Positions 34,471 to 44,245 of a stretch of DNA of 64,000 nucleotides are shown piece after piece. This DNA is from Pristionchus mayeri (lineage: Eukaryota > Nematoda > Chromadorea > Rhabditida > Neodiplogasteridae). Position 1 is the first letter of the stretch, and the number at the start of each line of letters is the position of its first letter. Made by a program: the position numbers and the translations under genes. Below the pieces are notes generated by a model, which was not told the origin of the DNA, ran no database searches, and worked only from the letters and a program-made list of their open reading frames with translations. The stretch covers positions 47,060,690-47,124,689 of the forward strand of contig BTRK01000004.1 in assembly GCA_036245805.1 (NCBI GenBank). The letters are read 5' to 3'.

Positions 34471-36721
34471 CGTGCACCGAGTCCACATTGAAGAAACATG
34501 TTCCATAATGTTCCATAGTGGAACATTTTTTTCCATGTTTTTCCATTTTCGAAATTCTATATTAAAATGGATGAACTGATGGCTGTATTTGTGTGCGGAG
34601 CTTCAATACTTTATTTTTAATCGATTTGTGTGAAAAAAGAAGAGAAAATATTCATTAATTTATTATTTGAGCTATTTCAGCAAAAAATCCTATAATTGGC
34701 ATTTTGCGATCGCTAAAAGTTTACTACAGAGCAGGTTACGGTACTCACTGGTCTTTCGTGAGTTGTTCTCTTTTATCTTTGCCTATTCCCGCATTCACTT
34801 TTTTCGGAGTTTCTAATCAATAATTCACTGCTTTCTATTGATTATTTGCTGCAATTCCATGTCCTCATATCACCACCAGAGTATCCGCCTCTGTTCAATG
34901 CCCTGTTCGCTTTCAAAAACCGCGTCATTTAGCTAACTTCATTGTTTAATTGCAATTGCTCTGTTTTTGTGTTCATATATTGGACGCCCATGCATGTTTC
35001 ACTGCCCACTACTCTTACTTAGCATGCGCCGTGTTCGTGTTTAGTCGATATTCAAACTTTGACTCTGGGAAAATCGATTTATAGTATGTTTTTTTGAGGC
35101 CACTTTTCACGCGTGGTTTGCTTGCTCTTCGCCAAGTTGTTTTCCCCTGTATTGTTCGATTTTCGTGCTGTTTAAATTTAAATATTCTAGTATGAACCGC
35201 ACTCTTGGATTCCGTCGCCTCGCTGTCCGCGCCACCCAGCAGACGCGCGCCTCCTCTGGCAGTTCACGCCCGCCGACAGCACCATGACCACCTGGAGAAA
35301 GGTACGCCTCCTTGACGTTACACTATTAGTCCATTCCATCCCTGGTCAATCAACGTATTTATTCATTTCGCTTGGTTATGTATAATAGCTTGATTAATTG
35401 ACTGGAACTGTAAAATTATCACTATTAGTAAGGGAACGCCGTCAAGAAGTCGCAGTTTTTAAATAAATGCTCGAATTTAATGGAATTCCGTTCCAGATCT
35501 TCTACGTCGCTTCTCTCCCGTGCCTCGCCCTCACCATGTACGCCGCCTTCACGGTATGCTTTATTTTATTTGATTTTTTATAAAAGTTGTTTTTATATTG
35601 GGTGAAACCACCTTTATGTTGTTGTTATCCTCAAATTTTTTAATGCCCTCTTGCACTTCTTACGGAGACAGCTTCAAAATAATGTTGTTACACTGCTGCA
35701 TTTTGCAATATAGGTGATTCTATCATATTCCTCTTTTCCAGGACCACGCGAAGCACGGGAGTCAGCTAGCCCTACCTCAACGTGCGCAACAAGGTTATTT
35801 TTCATTTATTTATTTAAATTTGTGCGGTTTGCTCACTTTCGAGAAACGATTATGCACGTTCGTAACCTTATTTTTATGAGAGAACTTGAAACGTCCTTGT
35901 TATTGTCCGTTGGTGTGCACAAGCTGTTGATAGAGAAATAAGTTGCAAGCAACCATAGTCATAGTTACTGCATTTTGTTTGAATCTTTATCTAATCTGCA
36001 TTAATCCTACTCCGTTTGAAGCATTTCCCTTGGGGCGACGGCAACCACTCCCTCGTCCACAACAAGAGCGAGCAGTGCGTGCCCGGAGTGGGCTTTGAGG
36101 AGGACCGCAAGCACCACTAGAGGAGCAACGAGTAGATGGAGGTGAGTTGCTTATCGTCTTCCAGTAACGCGTGACCCTACTCGCATTGCTGTTCTACTTT
36201 CTTTGGAGCATAAATCTAATTAGTGAAACATTAAAATTACTGGGACTTGACATCGTATTGTATTTAGTCCATTATTGAATCAAGAATCTTGATGCGATTA
36301 TATTTTCGATTGTAAAGGTGTGATAAGCTGAACACGATTGTGACTACTACCTAACAATTTCCCTCATTAGAAAAATTCATGCAATCCAAACAATATTTGT
36401 TCCAGGCAGTCTCGGATCACTCGACGAGGATAAAGGAATCCCCCCCCTCCCCTCCCCTCCCTCCAATTAGTGACCCCCCAATGTGATTAGGAGAACATCC
36501 GATTATTTTGGACTGATTTATTGCCCCCATTCCCTCTCTTGTTGTTTAGTATGATAACTAGGTTATTATATGTTATCAAATCACTGTTATTGCTTCGGCA
36601 ATTTCATTGTATTTGTAAATTAGTAAATTCTTTACGCTATTTTTTTAGTTTGAGCCCCGGGGACACAAGTACGGATTCCAGTTAGACTACACATTGTGCA
36701 ACTTAGGCGATCGTGTACATT
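34471..36721. repeat. Left 2.25-kb inverted arm
   Basis: Reverse complement of 40,362-42,617. The start codon of the COX6A copy lies 721 bp from this outer end and 722 bp from the other, showing the arms match almost base for base. The inner boundary is near GGCGATCGTGTACAT; just outside it the right arm has a short 7-bp insertion. A pyrimidine tract (CCCCTCCCCTCCC near 36,447) is shared by both arms. Confidence 0.93.
35192..36120 (+). pseudogene. COX6A (cytochrome c oxidase subunit VIa) pseudogene, left arm
   Basis: COX6A is a nuclear-encoded single-helix subunit of mitochondrial complex IV. Exons: 35,192-35,301 (MNRTLGFRRLAVRATQQTRA, a mitochondrial presequence, then FTPADSTMTTWRK), 35,497-35,553 (IFYVASLPCLALTMYAAFT, the membrane helix), 35,742-35,793 (DHAKHGS, then PYLNVRNK) and 36,022-36,120 (HFPWGDGNHSLVHNKSEQCV and a short tail). 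The FPWGDGNHSL block is diagnostic. Splice sites are all canonical. Two defects break the frame: one in exon 1 between the Ser-rich stretch and FTPADST, and one in exon 3, where PYLNVRNK is preceded by an in-frame TAG. A functional COX6A must exist elsewhere. Confidence 0.9.
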
Positions 36722-36845
36722 AGGTCACATCGTAGAAACATCTTTATTGCAATTTTTTGACACATCGGCGACAAACGATTACGATAGAGATTCGACGATA
36801 TAACAATTGATATATTCATCGTGAAAACAGTAGATAGAATGTAAA

Positions 36846-38250
36846 CTAGTCTTTAACGGGCTTTCCATCTACTTCAATGACTCTTCTCATTTGGGTGTGC
36901 ACATGTCGAATGTAATTTTGGCATTTATCGGCAGTGAGCACGTTCGTCCAGAACTCGTTGATTCCCTCTACTAGGTGGGGCACGTTAGTGGGCTTCCAAG
37001 TCGTCTTGAGATATCGCTTCATTTCTCCCCAGACCAACTCCACAGGATTGAGGTCTGGGGATTCTGCAGGCCAGTCCTCTGTCTTCAATGATTAGGGTTA
37101 TTTTTATATCTCTCAACTAGAATCACAATGTTTACTTTCTTCAAGTTCTCTACCGAGTGCCCTTTATCATGCAGATCAGAAATAGTACCTCGATCTCCTC
37201 CCTTTTGAGGAACTCCTTGGTTATGTTTGCTTTATGACAGGGCGCATTGTCCTGCACCAGCAATGACTTCCCTCCGAAGTTCTCCCTAAAACGTGAGTCT
37301 TTTCTTCGGATGTAGTTACATTTTGTTTTAGTATTTCCGATAATTCAGACTATTATGAGTATTTATACGATACTTACACACCTTTCCCACTCCACGTATC
37401 CGTCCCTGAGGATCTTGCAGTACTCGACTGCATCGACTCGGCATGAACCATCAAGGACAACCAGGTTGGTCGGGCCTTTCCAAGAGATCCCACCCCACAC
37501 AAGCACCTCAATCAGACACATTTAATTCACAATTGAGATATACTCCAACCTTCTGAGGGTGCTTGAAGGTACTTTTGATGCGTATATCCCTTGCCGTAGA
37601 CAACACCCAGACCTTCCTTGAGTTGGAATCGAGTTGAATCATCCGTGAAGATGTGCTTCCGGAAGGTACAGTTCTCCTCGATTCGTGCCTTGCACCAGTC
37701 GACTCGAGGTTGGCGATTCGCCAGACGGACTGAGTGACCATATCTCACGTCCAGATTGACATAGCCAATCTCCTTCCTGATCCTTTCCACTGGGTACTCG
37801 GATAGCTGAAATAGAAATAATTGGGAAAACAAGTGATTGTGTGTACCTGCAGGCCGAATTCTGTCTCGATGGATTGGAGAAGAGACGAGAGAGTAATCTC
37901 GTCGTCGTCCTCGTACATCTTCGCGATGTGAGACCGAACGGCAGGGTACAGATCGGGAGGGATGGTCTCAGGTCGAGGACAGTAGTCCTTCTCCAGCTTG
38001 GGTGGGAGGGCAAGAAGACGCTGAATGGTCGCGGGGAGACCACATGGCCCATGGCAAGAAGGCGCCTATAAGGGATTTCCGTATAAGGGATTCCTTGATC
38101 ATCCCATCCCACTAAGCAGTCCTTCCATGTCTTGTCCACGTTCTGTTCAAGTTATTAATGTTCACGTGTGAAAGGAGATGATAAAATATCGATGCTAAAT
38201 ACGCACAATGCTTGCCAGGGATTGCGCCATTGTAAGATGAACTCGTTTCC
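36846..38250 (-). pseudogene. Tc1/mariner/IS630-type DDE transposase, frame-broken
   Basis: Read on the minus strand. N-terminal helix-turn-helix-like region: GWDDQGIPYTEIPYRRLLAM, then TIQRLLALPPKLEKDYCPRP, then IETEFGLQLSEYPVERIRKE. Catalytic part: HIFTDDSTRFQL (first Asp), KHPQK joined over a 43-nt intron to VLVWGGISWKGPTNLVVLDG (exon ending 37,382), SLLVQDNAPCHKANITKEF (second Asp; exon 37,285-37,189) and DWPAESPDLNPVELVWGEMK (Glu; last exon from about 37,088). The DDE triad is thus visible. At least three small indels break the frame, for instance after AMGHVVSP, before SSLLQSIETEFG and before STFKHPQK, so the copy is probably inactive. Short introns lie between the exons. The start is uncertain; a possible first exon begins near 38,249. 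Confidence 0.85.
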
Positions 38251-38315
38251 AACGAAGAATGGAGAGTACCTGGAATGTGTACATAGAGATGAGTATGCAT
38301 TGCATTGTTTCATAG

Positions 38316-40221
38316 ATGTCGGTTATTATGCTTATCGATGGGGATTTCGAACTAGTCGACCGCAGTTCTCTCAAGAAAGGAAGTGTCGAGGGTCTGGGCG
38401 AGAAATGCTACTTCGAGTATCACGGTGTGAGAAAGGAGGGCATATTCTGCCAGGGAGGTTTCCATAAGGCAATGGAGAAGGAACTGGGAAACTGGAGAGA
38501 TGGGATAAAAACGATCGACAATCAACGGAAGAAGAAAGATCTGGTTAGCCAATTACAAAGTGATATTGAATGAACGGTTCGCAGAAGCGAACTGTCATCG
38601 TTCGGGGAAAGTCGGTGGAAGTGGCGGTGAGAGAGAAGAGGAAGAAGGGATCAGGTAGGTCGTTCCTTCCATCACAAATCGCACGTGAAATATCAGATGA
38701 TGATCTAGTAGCAGTGGAGAAGAAGGTCAAGGTTGTTAAAGGTAAGTTTTCACTCTCGTTTTGTGCTAGAACTGTGAATTCAGGGGGAGCAGGGACAATG
38801 AAAGGAGAGAATGTGAGGCCTTCCCGATCTGCAGGAGGTTAGATTTTCGAATATTGCACGGTTTCTGGAGAGGTAGTATTCAGGAGATGGAACTGGTGAT
38901 GATCTCAGTGGTCTTTCCCAGATGATGGTCAGATTGAATAGTGGGGAATCCACAGGAGATGGACGACCAGGTTAAATGAAATGATAATTTATCTCAATAC
39001 AAGACATAGATTCGTCCAAATCTCGGAAAGTGGGTCGGAGTGTGGAGAGGGCATCGAACCGGAGCCCGACCCCTGTGCTGGAGGACGATTCGGAGGAGGA
39101 GGAGGGAGCTGCACCCGATCTATCAGGACTGAGCGGGGATGGAGCAATCTGTAAGAATTCCTTTGTTTATGATATGGAGCGTTTCATTTATAAGTGATCT
39201 ACCTACATGCTGGGCAATAGCCGATTCAGGGAGAGAGATAAAGGGAGAAGTCAAACCTTTTCTTCAGTGCTCGCAGCAGTGCAGGCGATGGGGAGCACTT
39301 TCGGGAAGCAGATGAAGGCACTCGAGAAGAAATTCGACGACGGCATGAGAAAAGTCAATGCCAGAATCGACCGCCTGGAGGGTCAAGCTGATGAGATCGC
39401 CGATGCAGTTGAGGGACAGCGAGCTATGGTCAGTACTGTAGCACACACTGGAATCCAGAATAGCAGAGAATGCAAATGAATTCGTTATAATATCATTACT
39501 CTGTACATCTAGGTTCGCCAAGTGGCATCTGCTACTCCCTCCATAGTAGCAAATGCTCAGAAGGCCGCGCAAGGCACGGGGGACAATCAAGGATATGATG
39601 CCTGCCCCACCAAAAGGTTCTCTACTTAGTATTATTGTAAGTCAAAAGTATCCTACAGACTTTGTCTACAAGTACCTGTCGATGGAAGAGGTGGCTGTGA
39701 TGGATGAGAACAACAAAGAACTCTTGTCGTTTGCGAACGCGCTCGACAAGAGCTTGTTCACTCTCAAAGAGCGAAGACTCTCTATAAAAGACAGAGATCA
39801 AGTCAAATGGAACTGGCTGAAGAATGTAAGACGTTAAGTTATTTTTTTAAAAAAATGGCTCACCTTTTACATACCATTCTCCTTGCAGTGTCTTCTCCAC
39901 CTCCGTAGATTCGGAATTGGACTGAGGGGAAAGGACGGAGAGATGATCGCCATTGGAGCAGTGAGGAAGCGACTCAATTCATACGCTTCACTAAGAAGAA
40001 TACAGTTCGAAAAGAATGGGATTGGGATGGACGAAGTGGAGGGAGAGGGGATTGAGGAGATAGGAGGGGAGAATGGTATGGACGAGGATGAGGAAGAAGG
40101 TCCAGAAGGAGTGGACAATGTGGCTGACGAAGGAGATCACACGGGAGAGAACATGGGAGGATACCCGGTAGAGAATCCCCCTATCCAGAGAAAGGGTAGC
40201 AGAGAATATTTGCAACTCTAA
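38316..40221 (+). CDS. Second gene of the composite element: acidic coiled-coil protein
   Basis: A multi-exon gene divergent from the transposase, with starts under 100 bp apart. Likely exons: 38,316-38,543 (MSVIMLIDGDFELVDRSSLK), 38,585-38,741, 38,784-38,837, 38,884-38,970, 39,004-39,150 (acidic, EDDSEEEEGAAPD), 39,221-39,428 (coiled coil: KQMKALEKKFDDGMRKVNAR), about 39,514-39,827 and 39,890-40,221 (LRRFGIGLRGKDGEMIAIGA, then an acidic tail). The first five exons join in frame; exon 6 and the following exon each need a one-base shift, so the copy may be dead. The C-terminal stretch KYLSMEEVAVMDENNKELLS to LNSYASLRRIQF loosely recalls BEN-type DNA-binding domains, but I would not assign it. 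A DNA-binding or accessory role in transposition is inference. Confidence 0.6.
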
Positions 40222-40361
40222 GCCCTACTCTCCATTATAGATGTTCCCATAGTAAGGTCGTCGCTGTTAATTCTGTGAATTATGTTACTGTATCGTCTTT
40301 TTTTCCATCGTAATGATCCCAATGTCTTCCAAGGTTCTGAGAAACGTTAAATAGATGGGAT

Positions 40362-42617
40362 GTACACGATCGCCTAATTTGCCTATTGCACAATGTGTAG
40401 TCTAACTGGAATCCGTACTTGTGTCCCCGAGGCTCAAACTAAAAAAATAGCGTAAAGAATTTACTAATTTACAAATACAATGAAATTGCCGAAGCAATAA
40501 CAGTGATTTGATAACATATAATAACCTAGTTATCATACTAAACAACAAGAGAGGGAATGGGGGCAATAAATCAGTCCAAAATAATCGGATGTTCTCCTAA
40601 TCACATTGGGGGGTCACTAATTGGAGGGAGGGGAGGGGAGGGGGGGGATTCCTTTATCCTCGTCGAGTGATCCGAGACTGCCTGGAACAAATATTGTTTG
40701 GATTGCATGAATTTTTCTAATGAGGGAAATTGTTAGGTAGTAGTCACAATCGTGTTCAGCTTATCACACCTTTACAATCGAAAATATAATCGCATCAAGA
40801 TTCTTGATTCAATAATGGACTAAATACAATACGATGTCAAGTCCCAGTAATTTTAATGTTTCACTAATTAGATTTATGCTCCAAAGAAAGTAGAACAGCA
40901 ATGCGAGTAGGGTCACGCGTTACTGGAAGACGATAAGCAACTCACCTCCATCTACTCGTTGCTCCTCTAGTGGTGCTTGCGGTCCTCCTCAAAGCCCACT
41001 CCGGGCACGCACTGCTCGCTCTTGTTGTGGACGAGGGAGTGGTTGCCGTCGCCCCAAGGGAAATGCTTCAAACGGAGTAGGATTAATGCAGATTAGATAA
41101 AGATTCAAACAAAATGCAGTAACTATGACTATGGTTGCTTGCAACTTATTTCTCTATCAACAGCTTGTGCACACCAACGGACAATAACAAGGACGTTTCA
41201 AGTTCTCTCATAAAAATAAGGTTACGAACGTGCATAATCGTTTCTCGAAAGTGAGCAAACCGCACAAATTTAAATAAATAAATGAAAAATAACCTTGTTG
41301 CGCACGTTGAGGTAGGGCTAGCTGACTCCCGTGCTTCGCGTGGTCCTGGAAAAGAGGAATATGATAGAATCACCTATATTGCAAAATGCAGCAGTGTAAC
41401 AACATTATTTTGAAGCTGTCTCCGTAAGAAGTGCAAGAGGGCATTAAAAAATTTGAGGATAACAACAACATAAAGGTGGTTTCACCCAATATAAAAACAA
41501 CTTTTATAAAAAATCAAATAAAATAAAGCATACCGTGAAGGCGGCGTACATGGTGAGGGCGAGGCACGGGAGAGAAGCGACGTAGAAGATCTGGAACGGA
41601 ATTCCATTAAATTCGAGCATTTATTTAAAAACTGCGACTTCTTGACGGCGTTCCCTTACTAATAGTGATAATTTTACGGTTCCAGTCAATTAATCAAGCT
41701 ATTATACATAACCAAGCGAAATGAATAAATACGTTGATTGACCAGGGATGGAATGGACTAATAGTGTAACGTCAAGGAGGCGTACCTTTCTCCAGGTGGT
41801 CATGGTGCTGTCGGCGGGCGTGAACTGCCAGAGGAGGTGCGCGTCTGCTGGGTGGCGCGGACAGCGAGGCGACGGAATCCAAGAGTGCGGTTCATACTAG
41901 AATATTTAAATTTAAACAGCACGAAAATCGAACAATACAGGGGAAAACAACTTGGCGAAGAGCAAGCAAACCACGCGTGAAAAGTGGCCTCAAAAAAACA
42001 TACTATAAATCGATTTTCCCAGAGTCAAAGTTTGAATATCGACTAAACACGAACACGGCGCATGCTAAGTAAGAGTAGTGGGCAGTGAAACATGCATGGG
42101 CGTCCAATATATGAACACAAAAACAGAGCAATTGCAATTAAACAATGAAGTTAGCTAAATGACGCGGTTTTTGAAAGCGAACAGGGCATTGAACAGAGGC
42201 GGATACTCTGGTGGTGATATGAGGACATGGAATTGCAGCAAATAATCAATAGAAAGCAGTGAATTATTGATTAGAAACTCCGAAAAAAGTGAATGCGGGA
42301 ATAGGCAAAGATAAAAGAGAACAACTCACGAAAGACCAGTGAGTACCGTAACCTGCTCTGTAGTAAACTTTTAGCGATCGCAAAATGCCAATTATAGGAT
42401 TTTTTGCTGAAATAGCTCAAATAATAAATTAATGAATATTTTCTCTTCTTTTTTCACACAAATCGATTAAAAATAAAGTATTGAAGCTCCGCACACAAAT
42501 ACAGCCATCAGTTCATCCATTTTAATATAGATTTTCGAAAATGGAAAAACATGGAAAAAAATGTTCCACTATGGAACATTATGGAACATGTTTCTTCAAT
42601 GTGGACTCGGTGCACGA
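40362..42617. repeat. Right 2.25-kb inverted arm
   Basis: Reverse complement of the left arm. The differences seen are single bases or a few bases (for example TTTTACGG here against CTGTAAAA on the other arm, and GCGCACCTCC against GCGCGCCTCC in exon 1 of the COX6A copy) plus a 7-bp insertion near the inner end. Such similarity implies recent duplication or continuing gene conversion. Confidence 0.93.
40968..41895 (-). pseudogene. COX6A pseudogene, right arm
   Basis: Inverted copy of the pseudogene at 35,192-36,120, with the same four exons, the same introns and both of the same frame defects. Because the defects are shared, they arose before the arms were duplicated, or were spread by conversion. 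One silent-type base change lies in exon 1. Protein landmarks are identical (membrane-helix exon IFYVASLPCLALTMYAAFT and last exon with FPWGDGNHSL). Confidence 0.9.
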
Positions 42618-43063
42618 TAAAGCGCAGTGTCCGTCTGTCCGTTTGACCGGATTGCGAAACAGTTGCGAAACGATTACGAAATGGGAGGGAGAGAGATCGC
42701 GTCAACATGTTGCGAAACCTAGATACCCCGCTAGGACGGGGCCCCCGCCGAAGGCGGGGCAGCGGGACTAGTATGAAATAAGATATTCTAAAATTGTCAA
42801 CTGAAAACGGCGATTTGTCCTGATTCTTTCGTGAGAGGCCTGATGTGCACATTGAAGATAGTTATTTATTGTTAAGGCATCCCTTGACGTTATGAGGATT
42901 TACCTATCGTTAAAAAGTAAATGCAATCGTTCCAAACTCACAATAGTATATCCTGACCACTGCATGATTGTGTCTCGATATTGTCGTTTTGTTTCTTCGA
43001 TATGCGAATTCCTTCTGCTTTACAATCTGCAAAATATGGACACAACTTAGTAACAATATTATT
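42618..43063. other. Spacer with GC-rich hairpin
   Basis: At 42,728-42,770 the sequence CCCCGCTAGGACGGGG is followed by CCCCCGCCGAAGGCGGGG and CAGCGGGACTAG, giving nested GC-rich hairpins unlike the AT-rich surroundings. Probably the end of another dispersed repeat. No gene supported in the stretch. Confidence 0.5.
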
Positions 43064-44076
43064 ATGAGCCCAGTTGCCTAAGAGTCGGACAATGTCCGGC
43101 ACAGCAAAATTTCGAAAATTTGGGAAAAGGGGTTCTCGAGGGTGCTGATCATCGTGGTCAGCTTCATTTTGCACCATCTCGATCGGTTGAACCAGGCTGC
43201 AAGGGTGCACTACCTCCTTTTCAAGTCATATCTCGGGAACCGATAACTGAAAATACTTCAAAATTGCCCAGTCGCCAGATAATAGTAATATGAATCTGAA
43301 GCAAGATAAATTTCGAATTTTGAAATTTTATGCAAATCCAATTTTTTTCGATCTCGAATATAAGGTTCGGGGGAAAAAACGAACTATACCGGCAGATGCA
43401 CCTTGTTCTGGGGATCATTTTTTCGGATACATAGTGGGGTAAAATAACTAGGGTTGAATGCGCTACAATTTATTTGCTGATGCTATTGGTTGCTGATCTC
43501 TTTGAGTGGAAAATGGAAAATGAGATGAGTTTCAACAAGATTGATGACATAATTAAATATTTTGAGTTCCCTTCAAAATTTAATAGTATAGAATGAATGA
43601 AACTCACTTAAACTTCATGAAATTAACCAAGCTGAGGGGTAAAACGCAACATAAAATAAATTGTAGCGCATTCAACCCTATTTATTATACTCCACTATGT
43701 ACCCGAAAAATGATCCCCAGAACAAGGTGCATCTGCCGGTATAGTTCGCTTTTTTCTCCCTAACATTATATTCGAGATCGAAAAAAATTGGATTTGCATA
43801 AAATTTCACAATTGGAAATTTATCTTGCGTCAGATTCATATTACTATTATCTGGCGACTGGGCAATTTTGAAGTATTTTCAGTTATCGGTTCCCGAGATA
43901 TGACTTGAAAAGGAGGTAGTGCACCCTTGCAGCCTGGTTCAACCGATCGAGATGGTGCAAAATGAAGTAGACCACGATGATCAGCTTCCTCGAGAACCCT
44001 TTTCCCAAATTTTCGAAATTTTGCTGTTCCAGACTCTATTAAACATTGTCCGATTCTTACACAACCGGCCTCTTAT
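43064..44076. mobile_element. 1-kb foldback element (family F), copy 2
   Basis: Inverted arms of about 420 bp around a loop of about 180 bp. The left end reads TGAGCCCAGTTGCCTAAGAG and the right end is a diverged inverse (TTACACAACCGGCCTCT). The subterminal order matches copy 1 at 14,735: GTCCGGCAC, GGTGCTGATCAT, TTCATTTTGCACCA, TCTCGGGAACC. The inner halves differ from copy 1. It lies about 170 bp beyond the stop codon of the CCP-like gene, outside its coding exons. Confidence 0.85.
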
Positions 44077-44245
44077 GATGATGGCAGCAGAACTCTGATT
44101 CGCGCACGGGGAGAGGCAATATGAATGTGCCGAATTCCCAAGCCTTTCGAATTTATCGATTTCTTACATTCTATGCAGGGTGCAGCCAATTCCTTGGAGG
44201 CCCTCAGCAATTTCCTGATCACCAACGAACCAACCGAAATATGGA

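Larger units (their letters stand above)
34471..42617. mobile_element. 8.1-kb composite inverted-repeat transposon carrying COX6A copies
   Basis: Both outer ends read TCGTGCACCGAGTCCACATT inward and are flanked by TA, as for Tc1/mariner-type elements. Each arm is about 2.25 kb and the arms are nearly identical (only scattered single-base differences seen). The outermost 80 bp also hold a GTTCCATAGTGGAAC hairpin. The 3.6-kb core between 36,722 and 40,361 contains a DDE transposase (minus) and a second gene (plus), divergently arranged. Each arm contains a complete four-exon but frameshifted COX6A gene with introns, so the host gene was captured as DNA, not by reverse transcription. Whether the arms moved as one unit with the core, or are a host inverted duplication around a smaller transposon, is open. 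Confidence 0.82.

Noticed and set aside
37841..38139. Long overlapping frames on both strands within the transposase
   Set aside because: Only the motif-bearing pieces on the minus strand fit a transposase; the others are shadows extended by indels.
35714..41373. Identical 75-codon frames at 35,714-35,941 (plus) and 41,146-41,373 (minus)
   Set aside because: These read through exon 3 and the next intron of the COX6A pseudogene in the wrong frame.
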